This document shows positions 54,477 to 64,000 of a DNA stretch of 64,000 nucleotides, piece after piece. The stretch spans positions 62,001-126,000 of the forward strand of contig NZ_BDDT01000004.1 in NCBI RefSeq assembly GCF_001661495.1. The letters are read 5' to 3'. The notes below the pieces were generated by a model. It worked only from the letters and a program-made list of their open reading frames with translations, did no database searches and was not told the DNA's origin. A program made the position numbers and the translations under genes. How positions within the stretch are numbered: position 1 is the stretch's first letter; each line of letters starts with the position of its first letter. Source of the stretch: Pseudoalteromonas prydzensis (lineage in GTDB: Bacteria > Pseudomonadota > Gammaproteobacteria > Enterobacterales > Alteromonadaceae).

Positions 54477-55979
54477 ATGGGACTTGTTTTGAAAAAGTTA
54501 GCTTTAGCTAGTATCGCTTTATTGACCTTTAACGCGCATGCACAATTAAATAAAATTAATGACAGCGTGGCCGATTATGCTGTAAATAGCTACCAAAGTG
54601 CACAAATTCATACCTTAGCTAATTTAGTATCATTCCCGACTGTTAATAAAGACGGTATCAATACGCCCGATAATCTGGATTTTATTGGCTTTAAAACCTT
54701 GCTAAAAATGAAAGCTGCTGAGCTTGGTTTTGATTTCCAAGACTTAGGTTATACCGTACTTATAGGTATGGGTCAGCAAACAGATAAAGTAACCATAGTG
54801 ACCCATGGTGATGTGCAACCAGCGGATGCCAGTAAATGGCAGAATAGCCCGTTTGAGATGGATAAAACCTCTGAGCCAGGTAAATTAATAGCTCGTGGTA
54901 CCGAAGACGATAAAGGTGCTATCGCGACGGCTTTATATGCAATGAAAGCTATTAAAGATCAAGGTATCACACTTGATAATCGTATTGAGCTGATGATTTA
55001 TTTAGCGGAAGAGTCTGATTGGGGGCCGCTTGAAGAGTTTATGAAAACTTATCAACAACCCAAATATGCAGTGACGATTGATGCCTCGTACCCCGTTGTG
55101 GTTGCTGAGAAGGGCTGGAGCTTAATAGCGCCGACGTTTGCAAGCACATCAGCACAAACCAATACCTATGTTAGCGATTTAACTGGCGGCGCATTTGTGA
55201 GTCAAATTCCTGAGGACGCCAGCGTTGTGTTACATAATGCGACAGATGCTAATCTTGAAACGCTTAATACTAATATTGCCACACTCAAGGATGTGAAAGT
55301 TGCCGTTACTGAGGTTAAGCAGGGCATTAAAGTTTCAGTAAAAGGCATGTCTGCGCATTCATCAGAGCCTGAGTCAGGGCACAACGCAATTGCTCATTTA
55401 GCGGAAGCGTTTAAAGGTATTGAGCTTGAAAATAACAGTGATGGTCAAGCAATTGAGTTTATAAATCAGCTAATTGGTCTTGATATACATGGCAAACAGT
55501 TTGGTGATATTGCTTATGAACATGACTTTATGGGGCCGATGACAGTCTCGCCAACCGTATTAAAACGTGATGGTAACGCGATCACTTTATCTGTGAATTT
55601 ACGCCGTCCAGTTGGTAAAGATGAAGCAGTGCTAAAACAACAAATCGACGCAGCACTGGCAAATTGGCAGGCGAGTAATCAAGTCACTTTAAAAGATACG
55701 CAAGTGATTATTGGCACGCCTATGTTGCTCGACAGCGCACCTCATGCTCAAGCATTACTCGATATTTTTAAGCATTTTACCGGTGATCAAGAGGCGAGCT
55801 TCGTGTCTATTGGCGGCGGCACTAATGCCAAGTTATTTGATAATGCCGTATCGTTTGGGCCATCAATGCCAGGTAAGCGCTACACCGGCCACTCAGAGCA
55901 TGAGTTTATTACAGTTGAGCAACTTAAGCTCAACCTTAAAATGTATACAGCAATGATGATAACGCTGGGTAATATGTAA
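54477..55979 (+). CDS. Exported M20 family metallopeptidase (dipeptidase)
   Basis: Binuclear zinc peptidase of 500 residues, similar to PepV/carnosinase-type dipeptidases. It has a signal peptide (LKKLALASIALLTFNAHA), the zinc ligands in THGDVQP, RGTEDDKGA and EESDWGP, a dimerisation/lid domain (about 230-370, KGMSAHSSEPESGHNA), and the final ligand in YTGHSEHEF. It probably acts on dipeptides in the periplasm. An ATG at 54477 is used, though a TTG 12 bases later would also keep the signal peptide. A strong terminator follows. Confidence 0.92.
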   Translation: MGLVLKKLALASIALLTFNAHAQLNKINDSVADYAVNSYQSAQIHTLANLVSFPTVNKDGINTPDNLDFIGFKTLLKMKAAELGFDFQDLGYTVLIGMGQQTDKVTIVTHGDVQPADASKWQNSPFEMDKTSEPGKLIARGTEDDKGAIATALYAMKAIKDQGITLDNRIELMIYLAEESDWGPLEEFMKTYQQPKYAVTIDASYPVVVAEKGWSLIAPTFASTSAQTNTYVSDLTGGAFVSQIPEDASVVLHNATDANLETLNTNIATLKDVKVAVTEVKQGIKVSVKGMSAHSSEPESGHNAIAHLAEAFKGIELENNSDGQAIEFINQLIGLDIHGKQFGDIAYEHDFMGPMTVSPTVLKRDGNAITLSVNLRRPVGKDEAVLKQQIDAALANWQASNQVTLKDTQVIIGTPMLLDSAPHAQALLDIFKHFTGDQEASFVSIGGGTNAKLFDNAVSFGPSMPGKRYTGHSEHEFITVEQLKLNLKMYTAMMITLGNM

Positions 55980-56003
55980 CTTAGGTTGTCATAGCCACAA
56001 AGT

Positions 56004-56029
56004 AAAACGCCGCTAAATAGCGGCGTTTT
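56004..56029. terminator. Bidirectional terminator of the M20 and barrel genes
   Basis: AAAACGCCGC / GCGGCGTTTT with loop TAAATA; A and T runs on either side serve both convergent genes. Confidence 0.9.
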
Positions 56030-56042
56030 GATTTTTCACTCA

Positions 56043-56822
56043 TTAAAACTGAGCTACAAATTTCACAGTGTATAAATCACCACTGTCATAATCAGTGAAA
56101 TTTGCGGTAAAGTAATATTGGCTATTAATAAAGTATTTAGCTTCAAGTTGTAGGTCTGAGTCAGTAGCGCCAGCACCAATCGCAACCTTACGATTAAAGT
56201 AGTAATTAGCCATTGCTGATAAAGCATTGGTAGAGTCTTGGTAATCTACATCAAGGCTAAAATAGCGGTCGTTACCAAGGTGGCTAAAGTAACGCGAAGA
56301 TGTATTCCAGTTATCTAGGTCATCATCAGTTTCTATAGTAAAACCGATATAGTCAGTGTCATTCAATTGATGATTATACTGTGCTTTAAACCAGAATATT
56401 TCATCTCCATATTCAAACTCTTGCATCCTTACTGAGGCTTTAAGTGAATCGTTAAATAAGTACCCTGCACCAACAGAGTAGTTGTCTAAATTACTTAAAT
56501 CAGATAATTCAGCACTAACAAACCAGTTGCCATAAAAGCCTTCACCGTTAAAGGAAAAGTTATCATGGCCATTACTCTCGTAGTAATGAAGAGCAATGTT
56601 AGAATCAGTATCTAGGTAGCCATAATCATCCCACACGCCGGTATTTTGTTGTGGTGCAAAATAATAATGGCTCGAAAGTTGGGTTGAATCGTAATCTAAA
56701 TCTGTATTTTCTAAGGTGTTATATTCAATACTATTAAACCATTGACGGGTTTCTGATTGCTGTGCACTAACAGTAGCTGAGCAAGATAATGCAAGTAATG
56801 AAATTGGTAGTAAATAACGCAT
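56043..56822 (-). CDS. Putative porin-like beta-barrel protein
   Basis: The 259-residue protein has a signal peptide (MRYLLPISLLALSCSATVSA) and repeated amphipathic strands with aromatic ends, such as FYGNWFVSAELSDLSNLDNY and RYFSLDVDYQDSTNALSAMA, closing in LYTVKFVAQF with the terminal Phe of outer membrane proteins. It resembles small putative porins of Alteromonadales; the exact family is not recognised. It is monocistronic, on the minus strand, and shares the terminator with the M20 gene. Confidence 0.72.
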   Translation of the reverse strand: MRYLLPISLLALSCSATVSAQQSETRQWFNSIEYNTLENTDLDYDSTQLSSHYYFAPQQNTGVWDDYGYLDTDSNIALHYYESNGHDNFSFNGEGFYGNWFVSAELSDLSNLDNYSVGAGYLFNDSLKASVRMQEFEYGDEIFWFKAQYNHQLNDTDYIGFTIETDDDLDNWNTSSRYFSHLGNDRYFSLDVDYQDSTNALSAMANYYFNRKVAIGAGATDSDLQLEAKYFINSQYYFTANFTDYDSGDLYTVKFVAQF

Positions 56823-57098
56823 AAGTGTCCTTTCTTAACGGTTTAAATAAAGCTATTTGCATAGAATGCAAATACGAGAGCGCGGATCCTATATTTTTTT
56901 GTAATCAATTGCGAGCATATTTTATAAGCAGCGTAATATCTAAGTCGTTAATTAAGTTAGATTTACATCAAAAAGTAGTAGTTGTTTACTTTCATTTATA
57001 TTAAAAGCGTTAATTCGTTATAAAACACTTAACATTTACGCGACTAAATGATAAAAAGTTTTATCGCCTAATGCGTTTAAAATAAATGGATAGTTGTA

Positions 57099-57722
57099 AT
57101 GATGGAATTTTTAAACTTAGCGCTTACTTTCCCCACCGTTATTTTTTCAGCCCTGTTGTTAGTTGTGATGTTGTTTTGGCTAATAACCCTTATTGGCTTC
57201 GCTGACATTGATCTGTTTGAGTCAGATCTGGAAATTGAAGCCGACGCGTCGCAAAGCTCAGGATTGAGCTCATGGTTTAGCATGGGTTTTGGTGGTATTC
57301 CAATTACCGTATCTATTAGTCTCGTAGTGATGAGCAGTTGGTTGATCAGCATTTATGCCCACAAGTTTTTTGCTTACTTGTTAGGGGATGGTATCTGGTT
57401 TTATATTTCTGGCGTGCTCATGCTGGGCGTTTGTTTGCTAATTGCTATACCAATTGCGGCTATTATTTCACGCCCCTTACAGCGCTTTTTTAGCAGCGCA
57501 GAAACCTCAAAAAGCTCTGATTTACTAGGTTTAGAGTGTGTTATTGCCACTGGCAAAGTAACCAACACATTCGGCCAAGCACGGGTTAAATTTCAAGGCA
57601 CTGAACAGCTAATTGAAGTTAGAGCTGAAAATGACGAGCAATTTACATCAGGCGACACTGCGGTGTTACTTGAACACCTCAAAGAGCAACATTGTTACAT
57701 TATTACCGCCAAGCCTTGGTAA
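57099..57722 (+). CDS. YqiJ-like membrane OB-fold protein (DUF1449)
   Basis: The 207-residue protein has an N-terminal helix (FPTVIFSALLLVVMLFWLITL), two further membrane segments (IPITVSISLVVMSSWLISIY, IWFYISGVLMLGVCLLIAIP) and a C-terminal OB-like domain (LECVIATGKVTNTFGQARVK), the NfeD-like plan of YqiJ. NfeD-type proteins pair with flotillins and organise membrane microdomains. Start is one of two adjacent ATGs at 57099. First of a three-gene operon with the flotillin 62 bases downstream. Confidence 0.88.
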   Translation: MMEFLNLALTFPTVIFSALLLVVMLFWLITLIGFADIDLFESDLEIEADASQSSGLSSWFSMGFGGIPITVSISLVVMSSWLISIYAHKFFAYLLGDGIWFYISGVLMLGVCLLIAIPIAAIISRPLQRFFSSAETSKSSDLLGLECVIATGKVTNTFGQARVKFQGTEQLIEVRAENDEQFTSGDTAVLLEHLKEQHCYIITAKPW

Positions 57723-57784
57723 TACCTTAATTTTTTAGGGATAGGTGACAAATAATAAAATCGATAATCACGTTAGGACATAAC

Positions 57785-59887
57785 ATGGAATTTTTAGATA
57801 ACCTCATACCTATATTGACATTTGTAGGTATAGCAATCGCTGTTATTTTTGCTATTTTGCTGATCATTGGTAAGTTTTATCGCAAGGTAGAACAAGGCCA
57901 AGCGCTGATCATTAATAAAATGAAAAACGAGCCGGATGTCACCACCACGGGGGGCATTGTATACCCTGTGATCCATAAAATGGAAGTGATGGATATTTCA
58001 ACCAAGCGTATGGTGCTTGAACGTAAAGATAAGGGCGGCTTGATCTGTAAAGATAATATTCGCGCCGATATCGCCATTACTTTTTATATTCGTGTTAACG
58101 AAAACAAAGAAGATATTCTGCGCGTTGCTAAGCAAGTTGGTTGCGCCCGAGCATCAGAGCTCGACACACTACAAGAGCTGTTTGAAGCGAAGTTTTCAGA
58201 GGCGCTTAAAACCGTTGGTAAGCGTATGGATTTTGTTGAGTTATTTACTCACCGAAATGAATTTCGCGATAACATCAAAGAAGTGATTGGCCAAGATTTG
58301 TCGGGTTATACACTTGAAGATGTTGCTATTGATTACCTTGAACAAACGTCAATTGATAAGCTCGATCCGCAAAATATTTTGGATGCTGAAGGTATTCGCC
58401 GCATCACTGAAATGACTGCAGTGCAAAATGTATCTACCAATCAATTAAAGTGTGATGAACGGGCTAAGATTGAGATCCAAAATCAAGAAGCCACCGAGAA
58501 AACGCTGGAAATTGAGCGTCAAAAACAAGATGCCATGTCACGTCAAGTGCGCGAAATTGAAACTGTAAAAGCTCGTGAATACGCCGAAGCTGAAAAAGTA
58601 CGTCAAGAAGAGCGCTTAAAATCAGAGCAAGCCCGCATTCAAACCGAAGAAGCCATTGGCATTAGCGAGCAAAATAAGCAACGTGAGCTTGATATTGCTG
58701 AGCAAAACCGATTACGCGTTTTGGGTATTGAAGAAGAGAAAGTGGCACGCTCACGTGAAATTGAAGTGATCGAACGTGAAAGAGAAACCGAAATCCTGCG
58801 CATCAATAAAGAAAAAGCACTGGAAGTAGAACGTAAAGAAATTGCCGATGTAGTGCGTGATCGCGTGATTGTTGAAAAATCAGTGGCCGAAGAAGAAGAG
58901 CGCATTAAAGATGTGAAAGTACTCGCAGGCGCAGAGCGTGAGAAAAATGCAATTATCATTCGTGCTAAAGCCGAAGCTGAAGAGTCATTAGTAAAAGACA
59001 TCGAAGCTGCAAAAGCGCAAGAGCAAGCGGCGGAATATAAAGCCCGTGAGCTTGAAACAATGGCCAATGCAGAGCTTAGAATTGCCAATCAACAAGCTGA
59101 ATCGAAAAAGATCCTGGCGCATGCGCAACAAGTTGAAACCGCAGCCAAAGGCCTTGCTGAAGCGGATGTTATTAAAGCTAAAGCACAAGCAAATGCCATT
59201 CAAGGTGAAACTGATGCTAAAGTAATGCGTCAAAAACTTGAAGCTGAAGCACAAGGTAACCGTGAAATTGGTTTATCTCAGGCGCAAGTACAAACAGCCA
59301 TGGCTGATGCGAATGAGAAACAGGGTGAAGTGGAAGCGATTAACCTTGAGCGCAAGATGCGCGCCGAAGCAAAAGGCCTAGAAGAGAAGCTACAAGCTCT
59401 TAACGCGATGGATCAAGACGCTCGCGATTATGAAAGCTTTACGCTGCAGCTTAACCAGCAAAAAGAGCTGGTATTGGCAAAAATTTCAGCCAGTAAAGAC
59501 ATTGCCGAGCATCAAGCACACATTATGGCTAAAGCCTTAGGTGATGCTGATATCAACATTATGGGCGGCGATGGTCAGTTCTTTAATCAATTTATGAGTG
59601 CAATCAGTTTGGGTAAATCAATTGATGGCTTAGTTGATGAAAGTAAAACCGTACAAACCGTATTTAAAGATCACTTAAACGGTGATCGTAATTTAATTGA
59701 AGACCTAAAAGGGGTGTTAGCTGGGGCGAATGGTTCAGCAGAAACACTGAAAAACTTTAACATGAGTAAGTTATTAAAGCAGTTGAGTAATACCTCTGCG
59801 GCTGAAAAAAGCCAATTACTAAGCATGTTAGGCGGTAATTTAGGTGGTGGCTTAGATGACAAAATTAAGCTAGATCCAAAAGACTAG
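57785..59887 (+). CDS. Flotillin-like SPFH protein (YqiK family)
   Basis: SPFH/band-7 scaffold of 700 residues. One N-terminal membrane helix (ILTFVGIAIAVIFAILLIIG) is followed by the SPFH domain (about 28-200, GQALIINKMKNEPDVTTTGG, VMDISTKRMVLERKDKGGL) and a very long Ala/Glu/Arg coiled coil with repeated EIERQKQDA-like heptads to about residue 560, then a low-complexity tail. Such proteins oligomerise at the inner face of the membrane. AGGA precedes the ATG. It is 69 bases from the giant ATPase gene, which may be its partner. Confidence 0.93.
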   Translation: MEFLDNLIPILTFVGIAIAVIFAILLIIGKFYRKVEQGQALIINKMKNEPDVTTTGGIVYPVIHKMEVMDISTKRMVLERKDKGGLICKDNIRADIAITFYIRVNENKEDILRVAKQVGCARASELDTLQELFEAKFSEALKTVGKRMDFVELFTHRNEFRDNIKEVIGQDLSGYTLEDVAIDYLEQTSIDKLDPQNILDAEGIRRITEMTAVQNVSTNQLKCDERAKIEIQNQEATEKTLEIERQKQDAMSRQVREIETVKAREYAEAEKVRQEERLKSEQARIQTEEAIGISEQNKQRELDIAEQNRLRVLGIEEEKVARSREIEVIERERETEILRINKEKALEVERKEIADVVRDRVIVEKSVAEEEERIKDVKVLAGAEREKNAIIIRAKAEAEESLVKDIEAAKAQEQAAEYKARELETMANAELRIANQQAESKKILAHAQQVETAAKGLAEADVIKAKAQANAIQGETDAKVMRQKLEAEAQGNREIGLSQAQVQTAMADANEKQGEVEAINLERKMRAEAKGLEEKLQALNAMDQDARDYESFTLQLNQQKELVLAKISASKDIAEHQAHIMAKALGDADINIMGGDGQFFNQFMSAISLGKSIDGLVDESKTVQTVFKDHLNGDRNLIEDLKGVLAGANGSAETLKNFNMSKLLKQLSNTSAAEKSQLLSMLGGNLGGGLDDKIKLDPKD

Positions 59888-59956
59888 TGCGCTAAGTTTA
59901 TTAGCCGTAACAGCGGTTGTTACGGCTAACTTCTATTAAATTTCAGGATAGGTTTC

Positions 59957-62900
59957 ATGACGGACGCAACTCAACACGCGCTAGAGCAAGGCTCGTACGA
60001 CTTAATTAAACGCCGCTTAAATAATTTTGGTGCTGATTTAAAAACGCAAATAGACGATGTAAATACACAGCGTATTAACGAATTTGGCAGCACAGAACTA
60101 CAAGTGAAAGGACGTGTTCGCGTTCGCACTGAGCAAAACTGTACTCCGCGCGATATCGTGATTATTGGCGATAAAGTTATTTTTGCTTACAACGTATTTT
60201 TGGGCTTAAAAAAAGCAACCGCAATCAGCGACGTATTTAGTGTACAAAAACTGGTGCAGCAAGACGACCATTACGAAATTGAACCTTACCCTGATACGAC
60301 ACGTTTTTTAACGGATAGCCGTTTTATTCGTGATTTTGAAGAACTGTATACCTACTACAAACAAACTAGCCTACAGCATTTATACCAGCAAAATGGCAAG
60401 CTGTTTGCGCTATTCCAAATCGGTGACAAGTTATCGGATGTACGAGTTTTTCGCTGGGAAATTCATCCAGACAACACCATTAACTATATCGATAACCGTG
60501 GTGAGCGTGATATTCAACACGCACATGACTATGATTTTGAATGGCTCAAAACTGACCGAAGTAACCACATAGAAGGGCGCCACGCTCATATCAACATCGC
60601 CGATGAAGTGTTTGTTGAAACGATTGGCGGCTCACTAACGATTAAAATAGAAAACAGCACTGACACCGGTGAAGGGATTTATCAAGAGCCTGTTGATGAT
60701 AAAAATCAATCCCTTGCTGATAGCGAAGTAGAATACGCGTTGGTAGGCGATTTAGTGCTGCTAAAAATTCTGCCGTACCGTGAAAAAATATGGCGCTATT
60801 TTATTTATAATACCCGTACTCAGCAGGTAATGCGCCAAGATGCAATCGGCAGTGCATGCGTTACTTTACCTGAAGATCACGGCATTATTTTCCCAGGCGG
60901 TTACTACTTACAATCAGGACAAGCACGCTCGTTTGAAGAGCAAATAGAAGATTTAGAGTTTCACCGACATATAAAGTCACCCAATGGCGAAGATGTTTTA
61001 TACGTGTTTTACGAGCCAAGTGAAGGCCGTTACGCGCTATTTGCCTATAATATTATTGATAAAAACCTGCAAAATCCGATTTATTGTCACGGCTATGCTA
61101 TTTACAACGATGGTATAACACTCACCTTTAAGGCTGATAAAGACCAAGCGGAGCGAGTACACCCAATTCAAATTTGGCAAAGCCCATTTGTATCCGCCGA
61201 GTTTGCAGCCAATGCGCCGCCACTTACTAGCTTTTTTGGCAAAATCGGCAACCCAGATTTAGTTCGCGGTATTTCTGATTTATACAGTGTCTGCAAAGCT
61301 ATTAGCGAGCAAAGCCCGACCTTATTTCATTATGAAGATTTGATTGCTTTAAGCCGAAATATTTTTGACCGTTATCATTGGCTTAACGAAAGCGAATTTG
61401 CAGAAATCGCGAAAAATCTGCATAGTATTTTTGAAACTGCCGAGCAAGTGCTTGATGAGTTTGAAAAAGTCACCGAAATTCAAAACAAAGCCAAGCAAGC
61501 TCTGGTCGATATAAATAAGCGCTACACGGACGTAACCCGTGAAGTGCGCCCAGATAACTTTAAAACCGCCCCACAATTTGTGCAAGGTATTGATGCTTTA
61601 AAAGTACTCAAAGGCCAAGTAATAAGCCTTGAAGACATTAAATATATTGATATTGCAGCACTTAATAGCTTACAAAGTGAAATTGATGAGCACCTGGTGG
61701 AAGTAAGCCAAGCAACCGCTGCGTTTTTACAACAAGACAGCGCCTTGGCGCCGTACCACGAAAAACTTAAACAGCTTGAAGAGCTCAGCAGTAAAAGTGA
61801 AAGTGTCAGCGAGCTTAAAACCTATATTGCCCAGTTAGATGCGCAAAGTGTTGAGCTGGATTTACTGAATCACACGATGCTTGATTTAGATATTGACGAC
61901 AGCCGTGTACGAACAAAAATTCTTGAAGATATCAGCGCTGTTTATGCGTTGGTTAATCGTGCTAAAGCGAGTATCGAAATTCGCCAAAAGAGCCTTGGCA
62001 GTGTTGAAGCGAAAGCTGAATTTGCTGCTCGGTTTAAGCTGTTTTCGCAAAGCATTACTAATGCGCTAAATAACGCAAAAACCCCCGAAGCATGTGACGA
62101 CCAGCTTTCACGTTTGCTTATTCAACTTGAAGAGCTGGAATCACAATTTAGTGATTTTGACGAATACCTGACAGAGATCATTGCCAAACGTGATGACGTA
62201 TACGAAAGCTTTGAGGCACATAAACAAAGCTTAATTGATACCCGCCAGCGCCGCGCTCTGAATTTAGCGAATGCTGCTGAGCGTATATTGCAAGGCGTAA
62301 ACCGTCGTGCGCAAAGTTTTACTGAGCTTGATGTATTAAACACTTATTTTGCCGCCGATCCTATGATCAGCAAGCTTCGTGCATTGACTAGTGAGCTTAA
62401 AGAATTAGGCGATGAAATTCGTGCCGATGATATTCAATCAAAACTCAAAGCCAGTAAAGATCAGGGCATTCGTTCATTACGTGATAAACAAGATATTTTT
62501 ACTGACGGCGGCAATACCGTCAGTATTGGTAAGCATGCTTTTAGCGTCAATAAGCAATTACTCGATTTAACCTTATTGCCGCGTGACGAGCAGCTAATGT
62601 TGCATTTAACCGGCACAGATTATTTTGAACCAATAACTGACAAGCAAAGCCTTGAAACCTTGCAACAAAGCCGTCACTTGTGGCAGCAAACTTTGGTATC
62701 AGAAAACGATAGCGTTTATCGTGGTGAGTACTTAGCAGCTCAAATTATATTGGCATGTGAGAACAGTGAGCACTCGCTGACTTTTGCGCAGCTAGAGCAG
62801 GCACAAAGAGATAAACAGTTATTGCAGTTGGTGCAAAAATTTGCCGAACCGCGTTACCAAGAAGGTTACGAAAAAGGCATTCATGATCACGACACATCTG

Positions 62901-64000
62901 CGATTATTGATACCTTATTAACGCAAAAAAATAGTTTGGATTTACTTATTTATCCGGCTAGTTGCCGCATTGTTGCGCAGCTGTTTAGTGCGCAATTATC
63001 TGCCGCACAGCAGAGTGAGTATTTCCATCAAGCAAGCAATGCTATTTTGATGGATAAACACTTTACCGCGACTAGTTTTATCGGCGCCTTAACCGCGCAA
63101 TTAAGTGAACAGATCAACGACTTTTTAACTCAAGTTAGCAAATTATCAGCACGCTTTGCTGATTTATCCACTGACTTAGCCGCCGCTTATTTAGTGCAGC
63201 AATTAGCGCAACAAAAAACCGCGGATCAACAGTTGTTTATCGTCTCTCAGCAAGCTAAAAATTTGGCTGAACAGTTTAGTAGTGATGCTAAAGCTAAAGG
63301 TTATAGTAACGAGCTTGCTCAGGCTTGTGAAAACGTCAAGCAAACTGATGAGCGGGCATTATTATTTTTAAGTTGGCTTAATGCGTATTGCTTGCAAAGC
63401 CCTAAAGTGTCGGCAATGGTGCAAGCGGAAGCGGCTAACTACTTACACCTCAGTGCCACTACAGCATTGCAGTATACCGTACTGGATGCCACGCCGAGCA
63501 CGCAAGTTGAGCGTTTAATGGGGCAGCATAATCGAGTGCAAGAGCAAGTCTTAAATTTAGATTACGCTGAGTTTTATGCCAGAACTCGTAAATACATCAC
63601 TGAGCAAGTACCTGCTTTTGAGCAGTATCATGCACTGCGCAGTGATATTTTAGCTGAGCAAAAAGAGCGCCTGCAGCTTGATGAATTTAAAGCCAGACCG
63701 CTTAGTTCGTTTGTACGTAATCAGTTGATCAATAAAGTGTACTTCCCAATTATTGGCGATAACTTAGCAAAGCAAATTGGCTCAGCAGGTAAAAACAAAC
63801 GCACTGATTTAATGGGCATGTTATTACTGATCTCGCCGCCAGGTTACGGTAAAACCACCTTAGTGGAATACGTTGCTAACCGTTTAGGGCTGACTTTTGT
63901 AAAAGTAAATTGCCCGTCGATAGGGCACGATCAGGTGTCACTCGATCCTGCTCAAGCCATGAACGCCACTGCTGAAAAAGAGATTGCAAAAATCAATCAG
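59957..64000 (+). CDS. Giant AAA-type ATPase of the flotillin operon, truncated by window
   Basis: The frame starts at ATG 59957 (CAGGATAGGT upstream) and stays open for 1348 codons to the end of the window. It looks like the proteins annotated as 'DNA repair ATPase' with a DUF3686-type N-terminal region: about 400 residues of beta-propeller-like strands, then long helices (DEFEKVTEIQNKAKQALVDI), and near residue 1290 an AAA Walker A, ISPPGYGKTTLVEYVANR (Lys1299). The Walker B and the rest lie outside. The name implies repair, but the flotillin/YqiJ context suggests a membrane-linked role. Confidence 0.8.
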   Translation, partial: MTDATQHALEQGSYDLIKRRLNNFGADLKTQIDDVNTQRINEFGSTELQVKGRVRVRTEQNCTPRDIVIIGDKVIFAYNVFLGLKKATAISDVFSVQKLVQQDDHYEIEPYPDTTRFLTDSRFIRDFEELYTYYKQTSLQHLYQQNGKLFALFQIGDKLSDVRVFRWEIHPDNTINYIDNRGERDIQHAHDYDFEWLKTDRSNHIEGRHAHINIADEVFVETIGGSLTIKIENSTDTGEGIYQEPVDDKNQSLADSEVEYALVGDLVLLKILPYREKIWRYFIYNTRTQQVMRQDAIGSACVTLPEDHGIIFPGGYYLQSGQARSFEEQIEDLEFHRHIKSPNGEDVLYVFYEPSEGRYALFAYNIIDKNLQNPIYCHGYAIYNDGITLTFKADKDQAERVHPIQIWQSPFVSAEFAANAPPLTSFFGKIGNPDLVRGISDLYSVCKAISEQSPTLFHYEDLIALSRNIFDRYHWLNESEFAEIAKNLHSIFETAEQVLDEFEKVTEIQNKAKQALVDINKRYTDVTREVRPDNFKTAPQFVQGIDALKVLKGQVISLEDIKYIDIAALNSLQSEIDEHLVEVSQATAAFLQQDSALAPYHEKLKQLEELSSKSESVSELKTYIAQLDAQSVELDLLNHTMLDLDIDDSRVRTKILEDISAVYALVNRAKASIEIRQKSLGSVEAKAEFAARFKLFSQSITNALNNAKTPEACDDQLSRLLIQLEELESQFSDFDEYLTEIIAKRDDVYESFEAHKQSLIDTRQRRALNLANAAERILQGVNRRAQSFTELDVLNTYFAADPMISKLRALTSELKELGDEIRADDIQSKLKASKDQGIRSLRDKQDIFTDGGNTVSIGKHAFSVNKQLLDLTLLPRDEQLMLHLTGTDYFEPITDKQSLETLQQSRHLWQQTLVSENDSVYRGEYLAAQIILACENSEHSLTFAQLEQAQRDKQLLQLVQKFAEPRYQEGYEKGIHDHDTSAIIDTLLTQKNSLDLLIYPASCRIVAQLFSAQLSAAQQSEYFHQASNAILMDKHFTATSFIGALTAQLSEQINDFLTQVSKLSARFADLSTDLAAAYLVQQLAQQKTADQQLFIVSQQAKNLAEQFSSDAKAKGYSNELAQACENVKQTDERALLFLSWLNAYCLQSPKVSAMVQAEAANYLHLSATTALQYTVLDATPSTQVERLMGQHNRVQEQVLNLDYAEFYARTRKYITEQVPAFEQYHALRSDILAEQKERLQLDEFKARPLSSFVRNQLINKVYFPIIGDNLAKQIGSAGKNKRTDLMGMLLLISPPGYGKTTLVEYVANRLGLTFVKVNCPSIGHDQVSLDPAQAMNATAEKEIAKINQ

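Noticed and set aside
58639..59088. Minus-strand 149-codon frame inside the flotillin gene
   Set aside because: Ser-rich shadow caused by the Ala/Glu/Arg codons of the coiled coil.

Overview
The window looks like chromosomal DNA of a marine gammaproteobacterium of the order Alteromonadales, most likely Pseudoalteromonas or a close relative. This is inferred from gene content and order (era-recO-pdxJ, oadGAB, trmB/mutY-yggX, ArcA/ArcB), an AT-rich composition, many TonB-dependent and envelope genes, and 7-bp tandem repeats between genes. No species is claimed.

Layout. 1-6.7 kb: truncated era, recO and pdxJ, a small lipoprotein/DUF1328 pair on the minus strand, and the oadGAB sodium-pump operon with a clear promoter. 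6.7-7.03 kb: a non-coding strip with two heptamer repeat tracts and a terminator. 7-24.9 kb: core genes (M23 peptidase, tyrS, a CbiB-like gene, mtnN, DUF2726, folE2, rsmC, trmB, mutY, yggX) mixed with signalling genes (convergent arcB and arcA, a histidine kinase-YfiR pair, a large hybrid kinase). 25.2-27.6 kb: a Phe/Thr tRNA operon with tRNA fragments, a repeated multi-hairpin element, and a two-gene GNAT-like cassette lying between the last tRNA and the apparent operon terminator. 27.8-33.6 kb: a complete RND efflux operon. 33.7-40.9 kb: mgtE, envelope proteins, a TonB receptor and a diguanylate cyclase. 41-45 kb: a large winged-helix/STAND NTPase/TPR protein followed by a small protein gene, and beyond it a decayed reading frame with a related 3' end. 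45.2-52.7 kb: a membrane protein/XRE pair with paired operators, an MFS transporter, a probable copper TonB receptor, an AraC/GyrI-like regulator, a secreted S51 peptidase with a 27-residue ORF upstream, and a DUF2986 protein. 53-64 kb: a soluble PAS chemoreceptor, an M20 peptidase, a barrel protein, and a YqiJ/flotillin/giant AAA ATPase operon cut off by the window end.

The strongest candidates for something under-described are: (a) the tRNA-operon insertion with the hairpin element joined to a piece of tRNA-Phe; (b) the STAND NTPase plus small DPQI-motif protein, with a decayed relative beside it; (c) the 27-codon ORF with a near-perfect ribosome binding site ahead of the S51 peptidase; and (d) the flotillin-linked giant ATPase operon. 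All calls come from reading the sequence; no database search or structure prediction was run.
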